From positions 99,588 through 163,587 of the forward strand of contig CAWHLK010000025.1 of NCBI GenBank assembly GCA_963829965.1: 64,000 nt of DNA. Reading direction: 5' to 3'. Positions 44,192 through 52,726 of the stretch are shown piece by piece. This DNA comes from DASXZH01 sp963829965 (GTDB lineage: Bacteria > Armatimonadota > Fimbriimonadia > Fimbriimonadales > Fimbriimonadaceae). Position numbers and translations under genes: made by a program. The notes below the pieces were generated by a model. The model did not search any database. It was not told the DNA's origin and saw only the letters and a list, made by a program, of their open reading frames with translations. Position 1 is the first letter of the stretch. Each line of letters begins with the position of its first letter.

Positions 44192-44197
44192 CACCTC
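44192..44197 (-). promoter_or_regulatory. Ribosome binding site that fixes the infC start
   Basis: GAGGTG on the minus strand is seven bases upstream of the ATA at 44184 and no ATG, GTG or TTG occurs at a usable distance before the IF-3 homology. This is the main argument for an AUA start. Confidence 0.75.
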
Positions 44198-44283
44198 TTT
44201 TCAATTCAGATTTTCCTTATCTACAGTATATCGTTGGTACAAATCTCCAATAATCGAGAGACGACAATCCTTAACCTTGTGTT

Positions 44284-45003
44284 CTATTTTCGTCGTCCGT
44301 TCAACAGCAATATTGCGGAGGCGGCGGGACCGGCCGTATCCGTCCTCAAAACTCTGGGGCCAAGGGTTACACCCCTTCGGCCGATCAGCTCTAGTTCTCT
44401 CGGTGACCACCCGCCCTCGGGGCCTACTACTAATACGCGGGGAGTTTCAAAAGAGCCCAGCGTGGCGTCCAAGTTTTCAACTTCCGAAAGCACGACGGCT
44501 TCCGGCCATTTCTTCAAAATCGAGGCAAGGTCCGCCTCAAACGCTATTTCCGGAATTTTGACCCGAAAACTCTGCTCTGCAGACTCCTGAGCAATCGCGT
44601 TCAATCGCCGAAGCTTCTCCGTGCGTTTCTTCTCATCCCATCTTACGACACTTCTATCCGCTTCGAAGAAAATAAACTTCGAGACGCCGATTTCTGTGCA
44701 CATATGAATGACGGTTTCAATGCGATCGCCCTTAGGCAAAGCCTGAGCTAGCGTGAGTTCAATCTCGGACTCGGTTGAGGGCCATTCCACGCCTAGTGGA
44801 TGCGCCATGCGGGCCTTGAATTCGCATCGGATGAGTGAGCCATCGTTCGGCAGAACGGCTATTTGCGAGCCTTCCTCCAACCGCAGGACCTTGCGAAACT
44901 TCTCAACCTCCTCTTTTGGAAGAGCGATGACGTCCATGGGGTCCGCTCCGCGCACGAACACCCTGGGAAGGGATCTTAGAGGTGGAAGGTCGCTGCGACC
45001 CAT
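44284..45003 (-). CDS. rsmE: 16S rRNA m3U1498 methyltransferase RsmE
   Basis: A 239-residue SPOUT methyltransferase. The N-terminal PUA-like part has LPRVFVRGADPM and EKFRKVLRLEEGS. The trefoil-knot SAM site is VLVVGPEGGWSPRELELI and the end is LRTDTAGPAASAILLLN. It methylates U1498 of 16S rRNA. It overlaps the end of prmA by 28 bases, within an operon of translation and chaperone genes. Confidence 0.95.
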   Translation of the reverse strand: MGRSDLPPLRSLPRVFVRGADPMDVIALPKEEVEKFRKVLRLEEGSQIAVLPNDGSLIRCEFKARMAHPLGVEWPSTESEIELTLAQALPKGDRIETVIHMCTEIGVSKFIFFEADRSVVRWDEKKRTEKLRRLNAIAQESAEQSFRVKIPEIAFEADLASILKKWPEAVVLSEVENLDATLGSFETPRVLVVGPEGGWSPRELELIGRRGVTLGPRVLRTDTAGPAASAILLLNGRRK

Positions 45004-45809
45004 TCGCTCTCCTCTTTTTTAATTTGAAGCTTAAAACCCAGTTTTTCCGCCGCGTCTTTTACGAGCTCCCAATTCTGATGAATGATCCCGGAAACGATCC
45101 ACTTGCCTTCTGGATTGAGACGCTCGTGGATTTCCGGCGCGAGCCGGATCAGAGTCGCGCTGATGATGTTGCTCAGGATGACGTCGGCTTTGCCGGGGTT
45201 TTGCCATTCTTCCGGTTTGTATGCCTTTATCGCTACCGCGTTCTCCAGGGCATTATCTTTGGTGATTTGCACCGATTGTGCGTCGGTGTCGATGGCAATC
45301 ACATCAACCGCACCCAGTTTGCAGGCGGCAATTGATAAGATCCCTGAACCACAGCCAATGTCTTGAACCGTTTTTCCGGCTAAATCTTCCTCCTGCATTA
45401 GTTCAAGACACAAGCGCGTCGTAGGGTGGTCGCCGGTCCCGAACGCTTGGCCTGGGTCAAGATCCAAAACGATCTCATCGTTCTCCGGTTCACATTTTTC
45501 CCAGGAGGGGCAAATGATGATGCGTCCTACACGGCGCTGGCTGAAAAACTGCTTCCAGTTCTCGATCCAGTCTTGATCCGGGATCAGCGTTATGTCTACC
45601 TTTGCCGCGCCATTCGCTAACAAATCGTCTTTCAATGTTGCCGCGCGAGCACCTGTCCCCTCCACCTCCGCCATATAGCCGGTTAGTGTGGGAGGGTCAT
45701 CGACTTGCAGCGTTTCTTCGATGCCGTGCCGGTCAAACACTTCGGTATAAAGCGACCAATCTAAAGGCGCGGAAGCAAACAAAGCCTTGATCTCTAGCCA
45801 GTTCGTCAA
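44976..45809 (-). CDS. prmA: Ribosomal protein L11 methyltransferase
   Basis: A 277-residue PrmA. The N-terminal substrate domain has WIENWKQFFSQRRVG, the catalytic part has LDPGQAFGTGDHPTTRLCLE and SAM motif I VQDIGCGSGILSIAACKLGA, then DVILSNIISATLI (the N-I box). It trimethylates L11 at several amino groups. It is coupled to dnaJ by ATGA overlap at 45806 and to rsmE by 28 bases. Confidence 0.95.
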   Translation of the reverse strand: MTNWLEIKALFASAPLDWSLYTEVFDRHGIEETLQVDDPPTLTGYMAEVEGTGARAATLKDDLLANGAAKVDITLIPDQDWIENWKQFFSQRRVGRIIICPSWEKCEPENDEIVLDLDPGQAFGTGDHPTTRLCLELMQEEDLAGKTVQDIGCGSGILSIAACKLGAVDVIAIDTDAQSVQITKDNALENAVAIKAYKPEEWQNPGKADVILSNIISATLIRLAPEIHERLNPEGKWIVSGIIHQNWELVKDAAEKLGFKLQIKKEESEWVAATFHL

Positions 45810-46918
45810 CGTTTCTTTTTGAACAATCCGCCGAGGAGACCGCCTTTGTCGCCTTTGGGCACCGGCTCGCCGCTTGCGTGGGCGAATTTGACGATCAGGT
45901 CCTTCTGTTCGTCGTTCAGCTTCTTCGGAATTTCTACGTTCACATGAACGTACAGGCTTCCCCGCCGCCCGCCGTGAAGCGGCGGCAAGCCGCCGTTACG
46001 GACATTTAAGGTGTCTCCAGGCTGAGTACCGTGGGGAAGGTCCACGTCATAGGTTTCGTCAATTCCTTCGATAGACAGTTCATCGCCAAGCGCGGCCTGG
46101 GCGTAGGTGATGTCGAAAGACGCGTGAAGGTCTTGGCCGTCGCGCTCGAATCGGTCATCCTCAGCGACTCTTAGAGCCACGTAAAGGTCGCCCGGGCGGC
46201 CCCCGCCGATACCTTCATTCCCTTTGCCAGGAACGCGCATGGTCGAGCCGTTGTCCACGCCGGCGGGGATCGTCACAGTCAAGGATGCTATTTCTTGGAC
46301 CCGTTTCTGGCCGCGGCACTTGGAGCAAGGGTTCTTGATCACCACGCCGGCGCCCTGGCAAACCGGGCATGTTGTTTGGGTCCTTACTGCGCCGATAAAG
46401 GTTTGCTGGGTTCTTGCGATAACGCCGGTTCCGCCGCACTGTTGGCAGCGCTCCGGTTGGCCTCCGCCTTCCACACCGGTACCATGACACTCAGGACAGC
46501 CGACTCGCCGGTTGACTTTAACCTCGCGTTCGGTGGAATCTAAAATATCTTTGAGAGTCAAATCGACTCGCACCTGCAGGTCTTCTCCGTTCATGGCAGT
46601 TCGCGGACCGCGCGAAGCCTGGGCCCCCATTCCGCCAAAGAACATATCGAAGATGTCGTTGATCGCCATGGACCCGGACATAAACGGGTCTTGGGGCACG
46701 TCATCTACCGAACCGGTTTGATCGTATCTAGCGCGCTTGTCTGGGTCAGATAGCACGTTATAAGCGCTGCCGATCTCCTTGAACTGCTCCTCGGCTTCCG
46801 GATTGTTCGGATTAACGTCGGGGTGATACTGCCGGGCAAGGCGCCTGTAAGCGGTTTTGATTTCGTCCTGGCCGGCTGATTGAGCCACACCCAAAATTTC
46901 GTATAGGTCACGCGCCAT
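45806..46918 (-). CDS. dnaJ: Chaperone DnaJ
   Basis: A 370-residue type I J-protein. The J domain has the HPD loop in LARQYHPDVNPN. The Gly/Phe region is short and less Gly-rich than usual (DPFMSGSMAINDIFDMFFGG). The zinc region has four CxxCxGx motifs (CPECHGTG, CQQCGGTG, CPVCQGAG, CSKCRGQK). The C-terminal domain ends GGLLGGLFKKKR. It delivers clients to DnaK, and neither dnaK nor grpE is near. It heads the dnaJ-prmA-rsmE operon, possibly with rpoZ upstream. Confidence 0.96.
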   Translation of the reverse strand: MARDLYEILGVAQSAGQDEIKTAYRRLARQYHPDVNPNNPEAEEQFKEIGSAYNVLSDPDKRARYDQTGSVDDVPQDPFMSGSMAINDIFDMFFGGMGAQASRGPRTAMNGEDLQVRVDLTLKDILDSTEREVKVNRRVGCPECHGTGVEGGGQPERCQQCGGTGVIARTQQTFIGAVRTQTTCPVCQGAGVVIKNPCSKCRGQKRVQEIASLTVTIPAGVDNGSTMRVPGKGNEGIGGGRPGDLYVALRVAEDDRFERDGQDLHASFDITYAQAALGDELSIEGIDETYDVDLPHGTQPGDTLNVRNGGLPPLHGGRRGSLYVHVNVEIPKKLNDEQKDLIVKFAHASGEPVPKGDKGGLLGGLFKKKR

Positions 46919-47011
46919 CAGGGGTTGAACTCTCTTCCGATAATACGGGAGGAAGGCCTCACAGGGTTAACCAACTCGGTTTGAGCGCTCCACGAATGGA
47001 CACGAGGCGAA

Positions 47012-47512
47012 TTACTCGTCCGCCTCTTCTTCTTCCAGGCTTGTTTCCTGCTCGGCGATGTCCGTCAGAGAAAGCGTGTCGTCATCCGCAGCGGGAGCAA
47101 CCACTTCCTCTTCCTCTTCTACCAAATCAGTCAAGCTTACGGGAAGCGAATCGTCATGATCATGATCGTCATGGTCGTGATCGTCTTCAGCGAGAACAAC
47201 GGCGCCAACGAGGGCCGCTTCAGTCTCGTCGAGGGCCGGGAGAAGCATTCCGAGTTCGGCCGGCAGCGGCTCATCGGAAATCAGCTGGATTTCTCTCGAC
47301 TCGTCTGCCATAGCGAGCTCGGCCGGACCAAGTACAGGCTTGATTCTGCCCGCCGCGATCTCCGCGAGAGCGATGGTCAGCGGGTGATGGGAATCGATTT
47401 GCACCAAAGGAGGAGCGCCCTCTCGGAGCTGCTTTGCGCGTTTGGCGGCAAGGTTGGAGAGCACGAACTTGCCGTACTCAAAATCATTGAGGATGTCAGG
47501 GGAAGGCAGCAT
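47012..47512 (-). CDS. rpoZ: RNA polymerase omega subunit with a long acidic tail
   Basis: The first 80 residues match omega: YGKFVLSNLAAKRAKQLREG, then PLTIALAEIAAGRI. The following 90 residues are not part of the family and are strongly acidic, with a DDHDHDDHDHDD stretch that could bind metal ions, and Glu runs (VEEEEEVV, LEEEEADE). Omega helps beta-prime folding. The tail is an unusual addition. The total length is 166 residues against roughly 60-90 in most bacteria. Confidence 0.88.
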   Translation of the reverse strand: MLPSPDILNDFEYGKFVLSNLAAKRAKQLREGAPPLVQIDSHHPLTIALAEIAAGRIKPVLGPAELAMADESREIQLISDEPLPAELGMLLPALDETEAALVGAVVLAEDDHDHDDHDHDDSLPVSLTDLVEEEEEVVAPAADDDTLSLTDIAEQETSLEEEEADE

Positions 47513-47671
47513 AACTGTTTGGGGAAGGGTGGCGAACTTATAGAATACCTCGCCAATGTTATCTAATATCTACGTAACGCGCACCATATTGGTCTTCTAC
47601 TTCATTTCGTAAAAAACTCATGGGCTAACCGCCTCACTACCCCGAGAATTTTGCCAATGCAACGGAGATAA

Positions 47672-49543
47672 TTGATAAGTGCAGTCGAGGAAAGCATCGA
47701 AAACTCCGAAATCGAACTGAGAAGGGCGTTTGCCGAGCAGCGCTTTGAAGACGCGAGTCCTTTGGCTGAAGAATTTCTGAAAGGCCACCCTAACAATCCC
47801 AAAGCCAGGGTTTACGTCGCAAACCTCGCGCACACCGCCGGTCGGACGGACTTGGCCGAGCATTTCCTGCGGGGAGCCCTTGAACTGGACTCTAACTCCC
47901 TGGAAGCGATACTTGGCTTGGCCGCCCTGCTTTCTACCTCCGAGCGCTTTCAGGAAGCCAAGGAGCTTTGCCAGCAGGCAATGCGGCTCGGCCCAAACCT
48001 CGGCGCGCCACACTTTCATTACGGCAGGTGCCTGTTGACGGAAGGCAGCTATACGGAGGCTGTCGAAAGTCTTTCCCGCGCCCTGACCTTCACACCAAAA
48101 CTGGCAGCGGGTCACCATCACTTGGGTCTTGCTCTCGCTCAACTGGGCCAAAGCAAACGAGCCGCAGAGTGCCTTCAAACCGCCATTTCGCTTGATCCAA
48201 ACTCCGCGAGTTCTCACGCCGAACTTGCCAACCTGCTATTGGAGGCGGGTGATACAAAAGGCGCAATTCTGAACCTCAGAAAGGCCTCCGAATGCGCGCC
48301 CTCGCCGCAGCTTAGAGCCCTGCTTCAGGGGCGCGCCCTTATCGAAGAAGAGCGTTTTGCGGAAGCGGAGGAAGCGCTGACCAAAGCAATCGACACTGAC
48401 CCGCGTTGTACCGAGGCCCACGTTATCCTTGGCCGAATGCTGTTCCAAGGCGGACGATTTGAGGAAGCAAAGGGCCACCTCTTAACTGCGCTTGAAATAG
48501 ATCCACACCTGCCAGACGCTTTCTGTCTGCTTGCAACCGGGAAACGAATTACCGCCGAAGACCGCCCACTCGTTGGGAAAATGCTCGCTCTCACGCATAG
48601 CGGCAAGCTTTCAGCACCGGAGCGTAAGCCCATTCTCTACATGCTTGGGAAAGCATTGGAGGACCTTGGCGAGTACGAGCAGGCAATGCAGCAGTACGAG
48701 GCTGCAAACCGAATCGCCGCTATGCAAATGGCCAGATCAGGCCGCAAGTTCGACCGGGTCAAGAGGCGGCAACTTGTTGATTCTACGATCGAGGTCTTTA
48801 CTTCCGCCTATCTTGAGCAATGTAAGAGTCTTGGGGTCACAAGTGAAAAGCCGATATTCATCGTCGGAATGCCGAGATCGGGCACCACGCTGCTGGAGCA
48901 AATCATCTCAAGCCATCCAAGAGTCGGAGCAGTTGGCGAACTCGGCAACTGGGGCGAACTGTCAGAGGCGTTTCAGGGAATGCAAATTCCATCCGGAAAT
49001 GCACTGGAAGGTGTAGCCAGCAGTTTCCTGACCAAACTGGAGCAAGCATCACCGGGCAAAGAGAAAGTCACCGAGAAAACGCCTCAGAACTATCTGATCC
49101 TCGGTCAAATCCACGCCGCCTTCCCCAATGCCCGAATCCTGCATATCCGGAGAAACCCGGTGGACACGTGCCTATCGATTTACTTTACTGCCTTTATGTA
49201 CGGGCCGGAATATGCCCATGACTGCTCGGACCTGGTCTTTGTCTACCGACAATACGAACGCCTCATGCACCACTGGCGAATGTTATTGCCGGACAACAGG
49301 TTCATGGAAGTCAGGTACGAAGACTTGGTGGCGGATCCAGAACCCTTCGTTCGCGAAACTGTCAAGTTCCTCGGCTTGGAATGGGACGACGCCTGCTTGC
49401 ATCACGAGCGGAACGCACATGCGATCTCCACACCAAGCGTTTGGCAGGCCCGCCAGCCGGTGTTTAACACCTCGGTGGAGAGATGGCGGAGATTCGAACC
49501 TTGGCTGGGGCCCTTGAATGAACTGAGAGATTCAGCCCCTTAG
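47672..49543 (+). CDS. TPR-sulfotransferase fusion protein
   Basis: A 623-residue protein. The first 370 residues hold about nine TPR units (ELRRAFAEQRFEDASPLAEE, NPKARVYVANLAHTAGR and so on). The C-terminal half is a sulfotransferase: IFIVGMPRSGTTLLEQIISSH is the PAPS 5'-phosphosulfate loop, and LHIRRNPVDTCLSIYF is the 3'-phosphate region. It would transfer sulfate from PAPS to a hydroxyl or amine group, perhaps on a partner bound by the TPRs. The start TTG 47672 follows GGAG closely. It converges on the halogenase gene with a 12-base overlap. Confidence 0.88.
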   Translation: MISAVEESIENSEIELRRAFAEQRFEDASPLAEEFLKGHPNNPKARVYVANLAHTAGRTDLAEHFLRGALELDSNSLEAILGLAALLSTSERFQEAKELCQQAMRLGPNLGAPHFHYGRCLLTEGSYTEAVESLSRALTFTPKLAAGHHHLGLALAQLGQSKRAAECLQTAISLDPNSASSHAELANLLLEAGDTKGAILNLRKASECAPSPQLRALLQGRALIEEERFAEAEEALTKAIDTDPRCTEAHVILGRMLFQGGRFEEAKGHLLTALEIDPHLPDAFCLLATGKRITAEDRPLVGKMLALTHSGKLSAPERKPILYMLGKALEDLGEYEQAMQQYEAANRIAAMQMARSGRKFDRVKRRQLVDSTIEVFTSAYLEQCKSLGVTSEKPIFIVGMPRSGTTLLEQIISSHPRVGAVGELGNWGELSEAFQGMQIPSGNALEGVASSFLTKLEQASPGKEKVTEKTPQNYLILGQIHAAFPNARILHIRRNPVDTCLSIYFTAFMYGPEYAHDCSDLVFVYRQYERLMHHWRMLLPDNRFMEVRYEDLVADPEPFVRETVKFLGLEWDDACLHHERNAHAISTPSVWQARQPVFNTSVERWRRFEPWLGPLNELRDSAP

Positions 49544-50965
49544 CGCGGAGGCCACATTCTCCGGCGGCAGTTCGGCGTCACGATTCGACTGGATGTATTC
49601 CGCGTTCGAGATGAAGTCCACCATAATCGGCTTTCCTTCCGCGAGATGAACCGGCTTGAGCCAGCCGTCCCTCACCATGGCGTCAAGGCATTGAACAAGA
49701 GCCACATGGAAATTAATATCGTATTGGCGGCCGGAAGCAGCCAACTGCCGAGACATGAAGCCGGCCGCGTGATCGATTCGCGAGGTGTGTTTCAACGCTT
49801 CCACGATTAGCCCAAATTGACCGCTAAGCGGCAGATGCTTGGCGTCCCGTTTTAGGGCAGGCACGGGCAGGACACGCCCCGCCTCATACCTGGCAAGGGT
49901 AACTTCCTCGGCGCCCTTCAAATTCAGCAGGAAGCCATTGAACCCATCAATCGCGGAATTGGAGGCCTTTTTTGAGAGCCTTCCCGCTACCTGATGGAGA
50001 GTGGCCAGGGCCAATGTGCCAAATCCGGCCACCCTCATGTCCTCTTCGATGAACCCCCCGGTCCCAAGCCACTGAAACGCCTGATCGGCGTCCAGTTCCA
50101 AGCCCGCATCACGCGCGATCTCGCGCGTGTATTCTTTCAAATCGCTAAAGTGGGAGTTTGCGGTGTACCAATAATCGGCAAAGCGGATGTGCTGAAGGAT
50201 CTTGCGCCGATTGATTTGCTCGTATTGCGTCTTGAGCCAGTCGGGCTTACCACCCCTTTCAATCTCCAGTAGGGTGAATGCGGCCTCTTTGGCGGACATG
50301 TGGGCCAAGCTGAGCCCGGCGGACAATATGGGATCGGCGAAGCCCGCCGATTCGCCGATGAGGAGCCAGTTCTTACCGGTCATGCGTTCTGCCACGAACG
50401 ACCAGTTTTTGGTGCTGTTGAACCGATGTTCCCTCTCTGCGTTCTGGAGCAAGGAAGAAATCCTCGGCTCCTCGGCAAGGGCCCTTAGGTAAAGCTCTTC
50501 GGGTTTAAGTCCGCTCTTCTTGTAGTAATCTGCCGGGCAAACAAACCCCACCGAGGTGCGCGTCTCGCTGATGGGAATGAACCAGATCCAGCCATATCCG
50601 ACGGACATGACCTGGATTCTTGTCCCTCCCACGCCGAGGCTGACCGCCCATTCCGCGTTTTGCCAATAATCCCAAACTGCAATATTGCGAAGTGCGCTGG
50701 GTTCTTCGATGCCGATACCCATGGAGCGGCGCAGTAGGCCCACGTGGCCTGTGGCGTCAACGTAGTGCTTGGCCACGACTCTGGTTCCGTCCTCCAGAAC
50801 GAGCGCGGTTACCCGGTCATCGTCCCGCTCGACTTCCCTAACCCCAGTTCCCTCCTGAACCACGACTCCGAACTCGCGTGCGTGGTCGAGCAAAATCTTG
50901 TCGTAAATCGAACGGTCCACTTGAAAGGCGGTCTCGCGGCGTTGGCCAACGAACTTGGCCGGTCT
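49532..50965 (-). pseudogene. Flavin-dependent halogenase-like protein, N-terminus missing
   Basis: About 475 residues of a tryptophan-halogenase-type flavoprotein. The FAD-binding Rossmann fold is cut off; the match starts at KFVGQRRETAFQVDRSIYDK, followed by YVDATGHVGLLRRSMGI, GYGWIWFIPISE and NWLLIGESAGFADPILSAG. The family normally begins with a GxGxxG motif about 120 residues earlier, and it is not there. On the minus strand the open frame runs on to 51259 but that part is antisense to an HdrA-like gene. The C-terminal half carries the usual helix-rich part (LYLRALAEEPRI, AIDGFNGFLLN). The wWxWxIP-type region appears as WIWFIP. Confidence 0.78.
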
Positions 50966-51020
50966 AGGTTCGTCCTGGAACTCGCCGCACCCTACTGCAA
51001 CAAGGACGGCAAGGGCCAGA
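50955..51020. other. Junction between two unrelated gene sets
   Basis: On the minus strand halogenase homology starts at about 50953-50965. On the plus strand HdrA-like homology starts somewhere between 50969 and 51020. Neither protein continues past this point, and both are missing the piece that should lie on the far side. Gene content and repeat types differ on the two sides. A mis-assembly or a recombination junction is the simplest explanation. Confidence 0.7.
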
Positions 51021-51214
51021 TCGAGGCCGCCAAGTGCATGGGTTGCGGGATTTGCGCCGCCGAATGTCCGGCCCGCGCCATCCAGTTGCATCATTTCGAG
51101 ACCAACCAGTTCGAAGTGATGATCAAACAACTCTTCGCCGGCGAAAATGTTGAGAACGTGGCAAATGGCGCCCCCACTTCCTGTCCGGTGAAGACGTTGA
51201 CAGGAAAAGTCTAA
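50969..51214 (+). pseudogene. HdrA-like protein, C-terminal ferredoxin end only
   Basis: About 80 residues: KDGKGQIEAAKCMGCGICAA, a 4Fe-4S site with ECPARAIQ, then HFETNQFEVMIKQLFAG. This is the C-terminal end of heterodisulfide reductase subunit A-like proteins that stand before mvhD and metV. The upstream FAD part is missing because of the junction. It lies directly before mvhD in the same orientation, with a repeat in the gap. Confidence 0.72.
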
Positions 51215-51249
51215 CGTGATTACAAACAAACATTTTGAGCCGGTGGTAG

Positions 51250-51271
51250 GGCGCGTCACTCCGTGCGCGCC
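51250..51271 (+). terminator. GC-rich hairpin after the hdrA-like end
   Basis: GGCGCG (51250-51255) and CGCGCC (51266-51271) form a stem, followed by GCGAACG rather than a T run. It may be a repeat-type hairpin, not a classical terminator. Confidence 0.35.
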
Positions 51272-51312
51272 GCGAACGTTGAACCTTAGCTATTCAGCAG
51301 GACGAGAAGAAA

Positions 51313-51450
51313 TTAACGCAAAGACGCAAAGACGCGAAGGCGCAAAGTGGGGGAAACCGGATCAATCCGGCTCTTTCAATAGTGACTCATCCGGCCTGCC
51401 AAAGGAAAGTTCTTTCCTTGCGTCTTTGCGCCTTTGCGCCTTTGCGTTAA
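51313..51450. repeat. Large inverted repeat with CGCAAAGACG units
   Basis: TTAACGCAAAGACGCAAAGA at 51313 to about 51347 is mirrored by its complement ending TTAA at 51450 (CTTTGCGCCTTTGCGTTAA at the end). The 5-8 bp subunits GCGCAAAG/GACGCAAAG are repeated within each arm. The middle (51348-51414) is unrelated. Such elements are common intergenic repeats in some environmental bacteria. It separates the hdrA-like end from mvhD. Confidence 0.82.
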
Positions 51451-51468
51451 ACCCGAATGTAGCAACCC

Positions 51469-51927
51469 ATGAAACCCCAGGTATTTGAACCCAAAATCGT
51501 GGCCTTTTGCTGCCACTACTGCGCCTATTCGTCGGCGGATTTGGCGGGGTCCATGCGCATCCAGTATCCGCCCAACGTCCGCATCATCCGCACGCCCTGC
51601 ACGGGCCGGCTGGAGACCAAATACTTCATGAAGGCGTTCGAGAACGGCGCGGACGGCGTGCTGGTGGCCGGCTGCCTCGAAGGCGGCTGCCATTTCGTGG
51701 AAGGCAACCTCTGCGCCAAACGCCGGGTCAATTACACCCGCGACATGCTGGCCGAGGTCGGCCTGGAGAAGGAACGCCTCCGCATGGTCAACATTTCCGC
51801 CGCCATGGCCCGGCCCCTGGCGGACACCATCACCGACATGGTGGAAACCGTCCGCAAACTCGGCCCCAACCCGCTCAAATCGAAAACTAATTTAACTAAT
51901 TTAACCAAACTGGAGACCCGCTCATGA
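51469..51927 (+). CDS. mvhD: MvhD-like iron-sulfur subunit (hydrogenase/heterodisulfide reductase electron transfer)
   Basis: A 152-residue MvhD family protein. The Cys-rich motifs are AFCCHYCAYSSADLAG, CTGRLETKYFMKAF and GADGVLVAGCLEGGCHFVEG, which bind a 2Fe-2S cluster. It passes electrons between HdrA and a partner (hydrogenase, formate dehydrogenase or methylene-tetrahydrofolate reductase). It overlaps metV by four bases at 51924. The neighbours hdrA-mvhD-metV are the genes expected for an electron-bifurcating MetFV-HdrA-MvhD complex; metF is not found here. Confidence 0.9.
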   Translation: MKPQVFEPKIVAFCCHYCAYSSADLAGSMRIQYPPNVRIIRTPCTGRLETKYFMKAFENGADGVLVAGCLEGGCHFVEGNLCAKRRVNYTRDMLAEVGLEKERLRMVNISAAMARPLADTITDMVETVRKLGPNPLKSKTNLTNLTKLETRS

Positions 51928-52589
51928 TCGTCGCCCAACGAAAAAACATACCCGAACTGCTGTCCATCGTGGAGAAGCACCGGAAGGTGCTCCTGCTCGG
52001 CTGCGGCACCTGCGTGACCGTCTGCCTCGCCGGCGGCCAGCGCGAAGTCAGCATCATCGCCTCCGCCCTCCGCATGGCGGCCAAATTGAAGAACCGCGCC
52101 CTCGAGGTCGAGGAACTCACCATCGAGCGCCAGTGCGACAACGTCTTTCTGGAACAGGCGGCGGAGGCGGTCAAGAACACCGACGCCGTGCTGTCGCTCG
52201 GCTGCGGCGCGGGCGTGCAGGCCCTGGCGGAACGTTTCAACGGCAAACCGGTTTATGCCGGACTCGACACCGCGTTCATCGGCATCCTGGAGGAACGCGG
52301 TGTGTGGGCGGAAAAATGCGCCGCCTGCGGCCAGTGCGTGCTCCATCTCTACGGCGGCATCTGTCCGGTGACCCGGTGCGCCAAGAAAATGATGAACGGC
52401 CCGTGCAGCGGCTCCCGCGAAGACCGCTGCGAAGTCAACGCCGACCGTCCCTGCGCCTGGCAATTGATTTACAAACGCCTCAAAGAAATCGGCCAATTGG
52501 ACCGTTTAAAGGGATCAAGCCCCCAAAAACTGGCGCCCAAGCCAGTCCGGCGGCTGCCGGACGATCATCGAGAAGATCACAGGGTTTAA
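51924..52589 (+). CDS. metV: MetV-like protein, zinc/iron-sulfur partner of methylene-tetrahydrofolate reductase
   Basis: A 221-residue protein of the MTHFR C-terminal family (PF12225-like). The N-terminal half has LLLGCGTCVTVCLAGGQRE, and the C-terminal half has CAACGQCVLHLYGGICPVTR and KMMNGPCSG, the pattern YGGICPVTRCAK.NGPC of MetV. MetV serves as an electron entry point for MetF in the Wood-Ljungdahl or related one-carbon route. The expected next gene metF is replaced by an oppositely oriented unknown membrane gene. The last 20 residues are basic and diverged. Confidence 0.9.
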   Translation: MIVAQRKNIPELLSIVEKHRKVLLLGCGTCVTVCLAGGQREVSIIASALRMAAKLKNRALEVEELTIERQCDNVFLEQAAEAVKNTDAVLSLGCGAGVQALAERFNGKPVYAGLDTAFIGILEERGVWAEKCAACGQCVLHLYGGICPVTRCAKKMMNGPCSGSREDRCEVNADRPCAWQLIYKRLKEIGQLDRLKGSSPQKLAPKPVRRLPDDHREDHRV

Positions 52590-52726
52590 GGCTGGAAGCT
52601 GAAACAACTTTAGCATTTAGCGTTTAGCCTTTGTTTGTGGCCTTTCTGCTGGCTCGCCGCGTGAGGCAAGCCTATTGCACGGTCACCTATTCCCTTTCAT
52701 CCGATGAAACTATTGCGACTTGCCAA

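Noticed and set aside
50744..50968. N-terminal part of the plus-strand frame before the ferredoxin end
   Set aside because: It is antisense to the halogenase coding region and has no HdrA features, so the true homology starts only at about 50,969-51,020.
50966..51259. N-terminal extension of the halogenase frame on the minus strand
   Set aside because: It is antisense to the HdrA-like ferredoxin end and lacks the FAD motif, so it is not part of the halogenase.
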